Assembly: GCA_016780945.1 (NCBI GenBank)
Contig: JADHKY010000009.1
Coordinates: 1-20,877, forward strand
Length of the DNA stretch: 20,877 nt
Direction of reading: 5' to 3'
DNA from: Aquiluna sp.
GTDB taxonomy: Bacteria; Actinomycetota; Actinomycetes; Actinomycetales; Microbacteriaceae
In this document: in pieces, positions 1-7,503 of the stretch
Numbering within the stretch: the first letter of the stretch is position 1
Layout of the letters: each line of letters begins with the position of its first letter
Position numbers and translations under genes: made by a program
Notes under the pieces: generated by a model
The model's input: only the letters and a program-made list of their open reading frames with translations
Told to the model about the DNA's origin: nothing
The model's database searches: none

Positions 1-492
1 TTCCTCTAGCGCGGGATCAAGTGTCGCAACCCTTGCCTTCACTGTCACCACGACAAAGCTCAAGGTGAACATGGTGTGAGCGATGATGACGGTAGGCAAA
101 CCCTTCTGCCAACCAAAGTCAAGAAACTGCGCTGCTAGTCCCGCTCCCATAACCACCTCAGGGGTTGCCAGGGGCAAGAACAGCAGCAGGTTGGTAGCGC
201 TGCGGAAGCGGAAACGGTAGCGCACGAGTGCGATGGCGATCATTGTGCCCAAGATCGTCGCAACCACCGTCGCGCTCACAGCAACAATTACAGAGTTTCC
301 AAACGCATCACAGACCTCCTGCTGGTTGCAAACATCCAGCCAGTTGTCCAGAGTGAAGCCGCGCCAAATAATGTTCGATTTGATCGAGTCATTAAAAGAA
401 AAGACAAAGGTGTAGATGATTGGAATCGCCAAGAAGGCGAATGTGAGCGCCACGTAGGTGGGCAGCAGGTACTTGCCAAGTGAAAGCTTCAC
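1..492 (-). CDS. potC: Polyamine ABC transporter permease PotC (partial, 3' end beyond window)
   Basis: Inner-membrane permease of a spermidine/putrescine-type ABC importer. The frame opens at a GTG (492-490) that overlaps the potB stop in a GTGA junction and stays open for 164 codons to the left edge, so the C-terminal part is missing. The visible product has a hydrophobic first segment at about residues 9-30, a long periplasmic-type stretch containing NIIWRGFTLDNW, and further membrane segments around residues 75-95 and 105-125. It ends in VKARVATLDPALEE, the beginning of the EAA loop that docks on the ATPase. This layout is typical of PotC/YdcV-type permeases. It is the last visible gene of the patD-potDABC run. 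Polyamine specificity is inferred from the binding protein and from patD, not from the permease itself. Confidence 0.9.
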   Translation of the reverse strand, partial: MKLSLGKYLLPTYVALTFAFLAIPIIYTFVFSFNDSIKSNIIWRGFTLDNWLDVCNQQEVCDAFGNSVIVAVSATVVATILGTMIAIALVRYRFRFRSATNLLLFLPLATPEVVMGAGLAAQFLDFGWQKGLPTVIIAHTMFTLSFVVVTVKARVATLDPALEE

Positions 493-1403
493 AGCAGGTC
501 CTCCGTTCCACTCCTGCGGACGTAGGCGGAGACCAGAATCACAATTGCTGCCATTAGCAAGACCGAGAGCGCGGAGGCCGTTGGATAGTCCTGAATTCTC
601 AAGAAGTTTGCCTCGACCACGTTGCCAATCATTGCCGTATCCGTACTGCCCAAAAAGTCTCGGCTGGCAACCACGTAATCGCCGCTAATTGGGATGAAGG
701 TAAGCAGAGTGCCCGAGATGACTCCAGGCATCGAGAGGGGAAAGGTGATCTTGCGGAAGGTCGTGAAGGAGTTCGCGTAGAGGTCATGCCCAGCCTCCAC
801 CAGGCGCAAATCCAACCTGTCAAGGGAAGCGTAAATAGGCAGCGTCATGAACGGAATGAAGTTATAGACCAGGCCAAAAATAACGGCAAAGTCTGTGCCG
901 ATTATGTAGCTATCGGCACCCATCAAACCAATGTCTTTCAGGGTATTTAGAAGCCAGGAATCATTCGAGAAGATCTGCTTCCAAGCAAAGGTGCGAAGCA
1001 GCATCGAAATAAAGAACGGCGCAATAACCAGCGTGAGGAGCATGCCCTTCAACAGTGGGCGGTTCCTTGCGGTGACTCCGATGAAGTACGCGATGGGGTA
1101 GCTAATTGCCAGTGCGATAACAGTTGCAATTAGAGCAAAACTAAACGAACGGAAAATCTGCGGAGCGTATTGACCTAGGGCGTAGCCATAGTTGCCAATC
1201 TCAAGCGCTACGTCGTAGCGACCAATAACACCAGTGGCACTGGGAGCCTTGAGGGAGGTGAGAATTAGCGAGAAAAGCGGCGTTAGGAAGAATAGGCCCA
1301 GGTAGAAAAGACCGGGCAAAAGAAGATAGAGGGCAACGCGACCGGTCTTGGTGGGCTTTTGGCTTGCGACCGGTGCCTGCGGTCCTAAAGCTACGAATGC
1401 CAC
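489..1403 (-). CDS. potB: Polyamine ABC transporter permease PotB
   Basis: First membrane subunit of the polyamine importer, 304 residues, the usual length for PotB/YdcU. It has a short basic N-terminus, then a first membrane helix (about residues 25-45, YLLLPGLFYLGLFFLTPLFS). Five more hydrophobic segments follow. The EAA loop is visible as EAGHDLYANSFTTFRKITFP with PLSMPGV after it, the contact site for the ATPase. The start is GTG at 1403, ten bases after the potA stop; no better start is seen nearby. The stop overlaps the GTG of potC by four bases, suggesting translational coupling. Together with potC it would form the heterodimeric channel. Family assignment is firm; the exact substrate (putrescine or spermidine) rests on context. 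Confidence 0.93.
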   Translation of the reverse strand: MAFVALGPQAPVASQKPTKTGRVALYLLLPGLFYLGLFFLTPLFSLILTSLKAPSATGVIGRYDVALEIGNYGYALGQYAPQIFRSFSFALIATVIALAISYPIAYFIGVTARNRPLLKGMLLTLVIAPFFISMLLRTFAWKQIFSNDSWLLNTLKDIGLMGADSYIIGTDFAVIFGLVYNFIPFMTLPIYASLDRLDLRLVEAGHDLYANSFTTFRKITFPLSMPGVISGTLLTFIPISGDYVVASRDFLGSTDTAMIGNVVEANFLRIQDYPTASALSVLLMAAIVILVSAYVRRSGTEDLL

Positions 1404-1412
1404 CTCTAGGCC

Positions 1413-2543
1413 CTACTCTGCGACTTCTTCTTCACCGGTTGGTAGATCTGCAAGCCCAAAGCTGTGCTCTACCTTCCAGCTGACCCAGACCTCGGCTCCC
1501 AGCTCAACCACTGGGGACTTTCCGATGTTCTGGGCGAATACCGTTATCTCGCCAACTTCCGGAATCTCGATTTGATACTGGTTGGAGACGCCGGTAAATC
1601 GGATGTCGGTGATGGTTCCAGGGCCCAGGGTATTTACAGCCGGATCACTTGCTGGCTTCTCGGGGTGGAAAGAAGTCTTTTCCGGGCGAACACCAATTGC
1701 GACTTTGCCCTTGGTTTTTTCAACCCTCGCTGCCGGAGCGGCAAGCCTGTTTCCCTTGAAGTTGATCGCGAGCTTTGCATCATCGGCTTCTGCAACCTCA
1801 CCCACAAAAATATTTGACTGTCCCAAGAATTTTGCGACGAATGCCGTCTTGGGCCTGTCGTAGAGGGCCTCAGGCGCACCCATTTGCTCGATGTGACCGT
1901 GGTTCATCACAGCAACGGTGTCGGCCATGTCCATGGCCTCTTCCTGGTCGTGGGTGACGTGGAGGAACGTTAGACCCACCTCCATCTGAATCGCTTTGAG
2001 CTCAATCTGCATCTGCCTACGCAGCTTTAGATCAAGGGCACCCAGCGGCTCATCCAGAAGCAACAGAGCAGGTCTGTTCACGAGCGCACGAGCAAGCGCA
2101 ACTCGCTGCTGCTGGCCTCCAGAAAGTTGCTGTGGCCTGCGGGCCGCCAGGTGCTGAAGCTCAACCATCTCAAGCGCAGCCTGAGCCTGTTGTTGGGGGT
2201 TATCAACCTTGCGCTGCTTAAGTCCAAACGCAACGTTCTCCTCCACACTCATGTGAGGGAAGAGTGCGTAGTTTTGGAAGACCGTGTTGACAGGCCTCTG
2301 GTGTGGCTTTTGGTCGGTGACATCGTTGCCGCCAATCAGGATTCGTCCCGCACTCGGAGTCTCGAGGCCGGCAATCATCCTCAGGGTCGTGGTCTTGCCA
2401 CAACCCGATGGGCCAAGCAGCGCAAAGAATTCCCCGGCCGGAATCTTGAGGTCGAGGTCATCGACCGCAACAAAACCGGGGAACTCCTTGCGAATACTTT
2501 CTAGCTCGAGGTCTTGACCGCGAGCTACGAAGTCAGCGGACAC
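1413..2543 (-). CDS. potA: Polyamine ABC transporter ATP-binding protein PotA
   Basis: ATPase that powers the polyamine importer, 376 residues from the start chosen here. Walker A is GPSGCGKT (residues 44-51), the Q-loop glutamine is at 90, the signature LSGGQ at 140-144, Walker B LLLLDEP at 160-166 and the switch histidine at 198. The C-terminal third (from about 240) is the TOBE-type regulatory domain usual in PotA, with GVRPEKTSF visible. The frame is open up to a TTG at 2570, but that codon has no ribosome binding site. The GTG at 2543 overlaps the potD stop by one base (TAGTG) and has AGGGG four bases upstream, so it is preferred. It lies between potD and potB in one operon. The general family is certain; substrate assignment comes from neighbours. 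Confidence 0.94.
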   Translation of the reverse strand: MSADFVARGQDLELESIRKEFPGFVAVDDLDLKIPAGEFFALLGPSGCGKTTTLRMIAGLETPSAGRILIGGNDVTDQKPHQRPVNTVFQNYALFPHMSVEENVAFGLKQRKVDNPQQQAQAALEMVELQHLAARRPQQLSGGQQQRVALARALVNRPALLLLDEPLGALDLKLRRQMQIELKAIQMEVGLTFLHVTHDQEEAMDMADTVAVMNHGHIEQMGAPEALYDRPKTAFVAKFLGQSNIFVGEVAEADDAKLAINFKGNRLAAPAARVEKTKGKVAIGVRPEKTSFHPEKPASDPAVNTLGPGTITDIRFTGVSNQYQIEIPEVGEITVFAQNIGKSPVVELGAEVWVSWKVEHSFGLADLPTGEEEVAE

Positions 2544-3787
2544 TAAGCCCCTAGCAGTAGGTTCTGCCAAGCAGATGCAAAGCGCTGCTCTTCCTGCCCG
2601 GTGAGCGAGCGGAATGCCTTCGACCTAGACAGGGTGTCAGCGTTCGGGAAGATGAGCTGGTTCTCTGCTAGCTCCTCATCTACCTCGGCTGCGGCATCCT
2701 GCGCACCAACTACCGGGGTGATGTAGTTCACCCAAAGCGCTAGCTCGGCAGCATTTGCTGGGTCGTAGTAGAAGTTGATTAGCTCCTCAACGTTGCGCTT
2801 GTGAGTTGCTCCGTTGGGGGTAACGAACACATCGGCCCACAGCGTTGCGCCCGAGTCGGGGAAGATGAAGCCGAATGGCTCTGGGTCATCGTCGGTACCG
2901 GCCTCGTAGTTGATAACGGTGATATCACCTGACCACGCGGTGGAGGCAATGATGTTGCCGGTCGTTAGGTCATCGAGGTAGCTGTTGCCGCGAACGTTAT
3001 AGATCTGTCCGGCATCAATCTGCTCCTTGATGGCATCCAGTGCCGCCATGAAGGCATCCTCGCTGAGGCTTGAGCTGGAGGTGATGTCGATGCCCTGGCT
3101 CAGCAGAACTAAGCCAACGGTGTCGCGCATCTCAGACAGAAGCCCTACGCGACCTTTAAGCTCTGCTGCCCAAAGGTCAGCCATTGAGCCTGGGGCGTCC
3201 TTGCCGGTTGCATCCTTGTAGGCCTGCTTGTTGTAACCAATGCCGGCGAAGCCTGCCTGCCATGGAATTGAGTAGATGCGGTCTGGGTCCTCGGCGGAAC
3301 CTAGGTAGCTAGGCGCGATGTTTGCGACCTTGTTTGGCATGTTGTCGTTGTCATAGGTCTGCAGGTAGCCAAGGTTCTGGAGCCTGGATGCCATCCAACC
3401 GGTTGGGCAGGCTACGTCAGCGCCGATGTCGGCACCGAGCTCTAGCTGGTCCTTGACCTTCGCATACCAGGTGTCGTTGTCGTCGATCTCGATGCGGTAA
3501 TCAACGCTGATTCCGCTCTCGGCCTGGAAACGCTCAAGTGTTGGGTAGTTGCCGTCGTCGTCCTCGTCCATGTAGGCAGGCCAGTTGTGCCAGATCAGCA
3601 CCTTTTCTGAGTCGGAAACGTCGGTTGCTGCAACCTGGCCCTCGTCTGCTGGTGCGCAGGATGCAAGGGTAAGTGCGGCTGCCGTTCCACCAACTCCGGC
3701 CAGTGCCGCGCGCCTAGAAATCTGGTGATTCCTAGCCATCTGAACTAGGTCCCGCAGCATTGGGTCTTGCGGTAGTTCTCGCTTCAT
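2543..3787 (-). CDS. potD: Polyamine-binding lipoprotein PotD (solute-binding protein)
   Basis: Extracytoplasmic receptor that delivers putrescine or spermidine to the PotABC complex, 414 residues. The N-terminus carries a twin-arginine-like export signal (ISRRAALAGVGG, Arg25-Arg26) ending in a lipobox LASC with Cys44, so export followed by lipid anchoring is expected. The mature part starts with the family hallmark VLIWHNWPAYM and includes acidic and aromatic residues typical of PotD/PotF ligand pockets (for example STAWSGD and WADVFVTPNGA). ATG at 3787 has GGAGAG at good spacing. A 125-base gap separates it from patD; it is the first of four close-packed transporter genes. It may be expressed from its own promoter as well as from patD. 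Binding protein abundance commonly needs stronger expression than the permeases; that is family knowledge, not seen here. Confidence 0.93.
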   Translation of the reverse strand: MKRELPQDPMLRDLVQMARNHQISRRAALAGVGGTAAALTLASCAPADEGQVAATDVSDSEKVLIWHNWPAYMDEDDDGNYPTLERFQAESGISVDYRIEIDDNDTWYAKVKDQLELGADIGADVACPTGWMASRLQNLGYLQTYDNDNMPNKVANIAPSYLGSAEDPDRIYSIPWQAGFAGIGYNKQAYKDATGKDAPGSMADLWAAELKGRVGLLSEMRDTVGLVLLSQGIDITSSSSLSEDAFMAALDAIKEQIDAGQIYNVRGNSYLDDLTTGNIIASTAWSGDITVINYEAGTDDDPEPFGFIFPDSGATLWADVFVTPNGATHKRNVEELINFYYDPANAAELALWVNYITPVVGAQDAAAEVDEELAENQLIFPNADTLSRSKAFRSLTGQEEQRFASAWQNLLLGA

Positions 3788-3803
3788 TGCTTCTCTCCTA
3801 AAT

Positions 3804-3816
3804 CCGCATTTCGCGG
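3804..3816 (-). promoter_or_regulatory. Small hairpin in the potD leader
   Basis: On the - strand CCGC-GAAAT-GCGG can form a four-pair stem with a five-base loop, ending just upstream of the potD ribosome binding site (about 3792-3799). It could affect translation or mRNA stability, but four pairs is little and chance is a fair explanation. Confidence 0.2.
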
Positions 3817-3837
3817 CTTGTATTCATTCTCAGGCGC

Positions 3838-3853
3838 TTCGGTTGAATCCGAA
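3838..3853. promoter_or_regulatory. Candidate operator upstream of potD (TTCGG-N6-CCGAA)
   Basis: A perfect five-base inverted repeat with a six-base spacer lies in the patD-potD gap, about 50 bases before the potD start. Size and symmetry suit a dimeric helix-turn-helix regulator. Which regulator is unknown; the sequence is not the same as the dyad near patD at 5387-5404. It could also be a transcript hairpin. No clear -35/-10 pair was found next to it. Confidence 0.3.
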
Positions 3854-3912
3854 TTGCTCAAAGTTTGGCACAAATTCCTTCCAACGCCGTAAATGAAATC
3901 TAACTTTTACTT

Positions 3913-5349
3913 TCAGTCTCCGATGTAGTGCATTACGTGCTTGACGCGCGTGTAGTCCTCGAACCCGTAGGCCGAGAGATCTTTGCCATAACCGGAGTGC
4001 TTGAAGCCTCCGTGAGGCATCTCAGCTGCAAGTGGAATGTGGCAGTTAATCCAGACAGCACCAAAGTCCAGGTGCTTAGCAAAACGCATGGCCCTGGTGT
4101 GGTTGGTGGTCCAGACCGATGAGGCAAGTCCATACTTCACATCGTTTGCCCAGGTCAAAGCCTGCTCATCATCCTTGAACTTCTGGACGGTAAGCACCGG
4201 CCCAAAGATCTCCTGCTGGATGTGCTCGTCGTCCTGCTTGAAACCAGATAGGACTGTCGGCTCAAGGAAGTAGCCCTTACCGGAGAGCCTGTTGCCGCCC
4301 ATTTCGACCTTGGCGTGGGCAGGCACTCGATCGATAAACCCTTGAACCCGCTCTAGCTGAGAAGAGTTGTTGACGGGACCAAACAGTACGTCGGGGTCGG
4401 ATGGCATTCCGACCTTCGCGCTCGCCTTGACCTCGGCTAGAAGTGCTGCCATGAATGAGTCGTAGGCCTTCTCGTGAACCAGCAGCCTGGTGGCAGCTGT
4501 GCAGTCCTGGCCGGCGTTGAAGAATCCCGCAGCCACGATGCCCGCGGCCGCCTTCTCCATCTCGGCATCGTCAAAGACGATTACCGGTGCCTTGCCACCG
4601 AGCTCTAGGTGAACTCGCTTTAGATCCGAGGAGGCCGACTTCGCGACCTCCATACCAGCACGGACAGAGCCGGTGATGGAGACCATCTGCGGGATCGGGT
4701 TCTCTACCATCATTCGTCCGGTGTCGCGGTCGCCAGTGATGACGTTGAAGACTCCGGGAGGCAGGTGCTTGTTGGCAATCTCGGCCAAGAAAAGAGTTGA
4801 GGCGGGAGTGGTGTCCGAAGGCTTTAGAACAATCGTGTTACCAGCGGCAATCGCGGGTGCAAACTTCCAGACCGCCATGTTCAGCGGGTAATTCCACGGA
4901 GTTACCTGGCCGATGACGCCGATTGGCTCGCGCCTAATCGAGGAGGTGTGGTCAGCTGTGTACTCAGCTGTTGCCTTGCCCTCTAGGTTTCTAGCGGCGC
5001 CGGCAAAAAAGCGAATCTGGTCAACGGAAGGGACCATCTCGTAGTCGACGAGCGTTGCTCTTGGCTTACCGGTGTTTTCGCTCTCGAGGTCAGCCGCCTT
5101 GTCGGCATACTTCTCTAGCTCGTCCGCAATTCTGAATAGCGCTAGCTGGCGCTCAGCTGGTGTGACCTGGGACCAATCCTTGAAAGCCGCATGAGCCGTC
5201 TCAAATGCGTGATTTACGTCCTCTGCACCGGACACAGGTGCATGAGCGTATACCTCTTCGGTTGATGGGTTGATGACATCGCTCACCCCACTGGCAGCCG
5301 GGGTTACATACTTGCCACCAACGAAGTTCTGAAGCTTTCTTACTGACAA
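3913..5349 (-). CDS. patD: 4-aminobutyraldehyde dehydrogenase (putrescine catabolism)
   Basis: NAD-dependent aldehyde dehydrogenase expected to oxidise 4-aminobutanal (from putrescine) to GABA in the cytoplasm; 478 residues, the family length. Visible ALDH landmarks are PWNYP with the oxyanion Asn153, KPSD (Lys176), ITGS (about 226-229), LELGGK with general base Glu249, and the nucleophile Cys283 in FNAGQDCTAATR. The GQDCTA context and the C-terminal run INCHIPLAAEMPHGGFKHSGYGKD resemble E. coli PatD (YdcW) rather than generic succinate-semialdehyde enzymes. The start is TTG at 5349: an in-frame TGA lies three codons upstream and GAGGAG sits nine bases before it. It heads the leftward run to the polyamine transporter and faces lrp across a 156-base gap. 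E. coli patD is likewise next to a polyamine-type ABC transporter (ydcSTUV). Confidence 0.9.
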   Translation of the reverse strand: MSVRKLQNFVGGKYVTPAASGVSDVINPSTEEVYAHAPVSGAEDVNHAFETAHAAFKDWSQVTPAERQLALFRIADELEKYADKAADLESENTGKPRATLVDYEMVPSVDQIRFFAGAARNLEGKATAEYTADHTSSIRREPIGVIGQVTPWNYPLNMAVWKFAPAIAAGNTIVLKPSDTTPASTLFLAEIANKHLPPGVFNVITGDRDTGRMMVENPIPQMVSITGSVRAGMEVAKSASSDLKRVHLELGGKAPVIVFDDAEMEKAAAGIVAAGFFNAGQDCTAATRLLVHEKAYDSFMAALLAEVKASAKVGMPSDPDVLFGPVNNSSQLERVQGFIDRVPAHAKVEMGGNRLSGKGYFLEPTVLSGFKQDDEHIQQEIFGPVLTVQKFKDDEQALTWANDVKYGLASSVWTTNHTRAMRFAKHLDFGAVWINCHIPLAAEMPHGGFKHSGYGKDLSAYGFEDYTRVKHVMHYIGD

Positions 5350-5386
5350 CTGAATTCACTCCTCATTGAGATAGGTACCTTGATGC

Positions 5387-5404
5387 TAGACCCGCAATGG
5401 TCTA
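5387..5404. promoter_or_regulatory. Candidate operator between patD and lrp (TAGACC-N6-GGTCTA)
   Basis: A perfect six-base inverted repeat with a six-base centre (18 bases in all) lies 38 bases upstream of the patD start and 102 bases upstream of the lrp start. It is the best dyad in the divergent promoter region. The neighbouring Lrp/AsnC-type regulator is the obvious candidate ligand, and a site here would sit over or just after a patD promoter. No second copy was noticed in the window, and the assignment to Lrp is inference. Confidence 0.45.
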
Positions 5405-5491
5405 CCCGACATTAAAAATGAAAAAGAGTGCCGATTTCGTAACTTATTTGTAAAAAAACTGCGGAATACCTATTTTCGGCCCTCGATTGGT

Positions 5492-5505
5492 GTGATACTC
5501 GACCC
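5492..5505 (+). promoter_or_regulatory. Extended -10 promoter for lrp, predicting a leaderless mRNA
   Basis: The string TGTGATACT (5491-5499) reads as an extended -10 element: TGT followed by the hexamer GATACT at 5494-5499. The A of the lrp ATG lies seven bases after its last base, the normal distance to a transcription start. No Shine-Dalgarno sequence precedes the ATG. Together these suggest a leaderless transcript, common in Actinobacteria. No convincing -35 hexamer is seen, which fits an extended -10 promoter. Confidence 0.5.
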
Positions 5506-5979
5506 ATGTCTAGGACGACGAGAACGCGGCAGTCGCAGCTCGACGAAATCTCAAAGCAGATCATCGAGCAGCTGCAGCACGACGGCCGGAAGTCCTATGC
5601 CGAGATTGGCAAGGTCGTGGGGCTTTCTGAGGCTGCTGTCAGGCAGCGGGTTCAGAAGCTAACGGACTCGGGTGTGATGCAGATCGTTGCCGTCACCGAC
5701 CCGCTGCGTCTGGGCTTTTCTCGCCAAGCAATGATTGGCATTAAGTGCGTAGGCGATGTGACCGAGGTTGCCGAGGCACTTTCCACTCTGCCAGCGGTCG
5801 ACTACGTCGTTCTCACCGCCGGAAGCTTCGACCTGATGGTCGAAGTCGTTTGTGAGGATGACGACCACCTGATTGCTCTTCTGAATCAAAGAATTAGGAC
5901 GCTTCCTCAGGTAACCTCTGCAGAAACATTTGTCTACCTAAAGCTGCACAAGCAGTTTTACAACTGGGGAACCAGATAG
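5506..5979 (+). CDS. Lrp/AsnC-family transcriptional regulator
   Basis: DNA-binding regulator of the feast/famine type, 157 residues, the usual Lrp length. An N-terminal winged helix-turn-helix occupies about residues 11-60 (DGRKSYAEIGKVVGLSEAAVRQRVQKL). A linker leads to the RAM/AsnC ligand-binding domain (about 74-150), with the typical AGSFDLMVEVV turn around 105-115. Such proteins form octamers and respond to small amino-containing ligands. The gene lies divergently to patD and 30 bases before the aminotransferase, so it probably controls polyamine uptake and breakdown and may also control itself; putrescine or a product would be the natural ligand, but that is inference. The ATG at 5506 lacks a ribosome binding site and seems to coincide with the transcription start. 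No specific gene name can be given. Confidence 0.92.
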   Translation: MSRTTRTRQSQLDEISKQIIEQLQHDGRKSYAEIGKVVGLSEAAVRQRVQKLTDSGVMQIVAVTDPLRLGFSRQAMIGIKCVGDVTEVAEALSTLPAVDYVVLTAGSFDLMVEVVCEDDDHLIALLNQRIRTLPQVTSAETFVYLKLHKQFYNWGTR

Positions 5980-6009
5980 GTCCCAAACAAAGTAAAGAAG
6001 TGATAATCG

Positions 6010-7500
6010 ATGGCGATTTCAGAGAGCAGAAAAACTAACCCCTTGAAGGGGCTAATCGGCAGGGTTAAGCCCAAGCCGAAATCAAGCGCTGAACTCAAGC
6101 TCTATGAGGCGATGAAGGCCGGCAAGGAAGTTGGCGACAAGATGTGGCAGGAGGCCGCCAAGAAGCACTCTTGGTTGCACTTCACCCGTCACAGCCCCTA
6201 CCAGAAGATCGACATGACGATCATCGAACGCGGCGAGGGTCACTACCTGATCGACTCCAAGGGTCGCAGGGTAATTGACGGCCTGTCAGGACTATTCACC
6301 TGCAACATAGGCCACGGCCGCCAGGAACTTGCGGATGCGGCACAGAAGCAGATGATGGAGCTGGACTTCATGCCGCTATGGTCCTATCACCACCCAAGGG
6401 CCATTGAGCTTTCTGAGAGATTGCTCTCCTACGCGCCCGAGGGCATGACGCGAATTTTCTTCACCACCGGCGGCACCGAGGGCGTCGAGTCGGCATGGAA
6501 GATCGCAAAGCAGTACTTCCGCATGACGGGCAAGCCACAGAAGCACAAGGTCATCTCCCGAATGACGGCCTATCACGGCACAAGTCACGGTGCTCTGTCG
6601 ATCACCGGTATACCCGCCTTCAAGCAGATGTTCGAGCCACTGGTGCCATCGGCATTTAGGGTGCCGAACACCAACTACTACCGCGCGCCACACGAGTTTA
6701 AGAATGAGGACGAGTTCGGTTTGTGGGCTGCAAACCGCCTCGAAGAGGCAATTCTGTTTGAAGGTGCCGACACGGTCGCGGCCTTCTTTGTTGAGCCAAT
6801 CCAGAACGCCGGTGGCTGCTTCACAGCCACCAAGGCCTACTTCCAAAGGATCAGGGAAATCTGCACCAAGTACGACGTGATTCTGGTGGCAGACGAGACC
6901 ATCACCGGCTACGGCAGAACAGGTGAGATGTTTGGCTCACAGCGCTACGACATCCAGCCGGACATGATGGTGACCGCAAAGGCCATCACCTCAGGTGCTC
7001 AGCCGCTTGGCGCGCTATACCTAAAGGAGAAGTTCTTCACACCATTCGACGACGGGACAAAAACTCTCGCCCACGGCTACACCTTCGGAGGCCACCCGGT
7101 TGCGTGTGCGGTGGCGCTTGCCAACCTCGACATCTACGACAAAGAGAAGATTGTTGACAACGTCCGAAAGAACTCGCCGGTCTTCCGCAAGACTCTCGAG
7201 AAGCTCTATGACCTTCCGATTGTTGGCAATGTCCGCGGTGACGGTTACTTCTTTGCCGTCGAGATGGTGAAGAACAAGGAGACCAAGGAGACCCTGACCG
7301 GTCCCGAGGCAGAGAAGCTCCTGAGAGGCTTCCTCAACACCGCACTCTACGAGGCCGGGCTCTACTGCCGCGCCGATGACAGAGGAGACCCTGTAATCCA
7401 GCTTGCTCCCCCGCTAACTATCGGGCCCAAGGAGTTCGACGAGATAGAGCAGATCCTGCGCAAGGTTCTCTCTGAGGCTTGGAAGAGACTCAACTCCTAG
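6010..7500 (+). CDS. Class III aminotransferase, probable putrescine-pyruvate aminotransferase (SpuC-like)
   Basis: PLP-dependent aminotransferase of fold type I, class III, 496 residues. Visible elements are the substrate-side WSYHHP (124-129), the phosphate-binding TTGGTEGVESAWK (152-164), AYHG (187-190), the cofactor ring aspartate Asp295 in VADETITGYGRTG, the Schiff-base lysine Lys324 in VTAKAITSG, and YTFGGHPVAC. The sequence is closer to the putrescine/beta-alanine-pyruvate group than to ornithine aminotransferases. It has about 25 extra basic N-terminal residues. Beside a 4-aminobutyraldehyde dehydrogenase and polyamine importer, the likely reaction is putrescine plus a keto acid to 4-aminobutanal. 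Alternative substrates include GABA, cadaverine or beta-alanine. The ATG at 6010 has only a weak purine stretch upstream (AAGAAG, nine bases away). It is co-transcribed with lrp before and the oxidoreductase after. Confidence 0.87.
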   Translation: MAISESRKTNPLKGLIGRVKPKPKSSAELKLYEAMKAGKEVGDKMWQEAAKKHSWLHFTRHSPYQKIDMTIIERGEGHYLIDSKGRRVIDGLSGLFTCNIGHGRQELADAAQKQMMELDFMPLWSYHHPRAIELSERLLSYAPEGMTRIFFTTGGTEGVESAWKIAKQYFRMTGKPQKHKVISRMTAYHGTSHGALSITGIPAFKQMFEPLVPSAFRVPNTNYYRAPHEFKNEDEFGLWAANRLEEAILFEGADTVAAFFVEPIQNAGGCFTATKAYFQRIREICTKYDVILVADETITGYGRTGEMFGSQRYDIQPDMMVTAKAITSGAQPLGALYLKEKFFTPFDDGTKTLAHGYTFGGHPVACAVALANLDIYDKEKIVDNVRKNSPVFRKTLEKLYDLPIVGNVRGDGYFFAVEMVKNKETKETLTGPEAEKLLRGFLNTALYEAGLYCRADDRGDPVIQLAPPLTIGPKEFDEIEQILRKVLSEAWKRLNS

Positions 7501-7503
7501 ACC

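Noticed and set aside
2127..2504. 125-codon open frame on the + strand opposite potA
   Set aside because: It is antisense to the Walker and signature motifs of PotA, with no independent support.
2544..2570. TTG start for potA 27 bases upstream
   Set aside because: It has no ribosome site; the GTG at 2543 overlaps the potD stop and has AGGGG upstream.
6376..6846. 156-codon open frame on the - strand inside the aminotransferase gene
   Set aside because: The + strand aminotransferase is certain, and the opposite frame has no motif or ribosome site.
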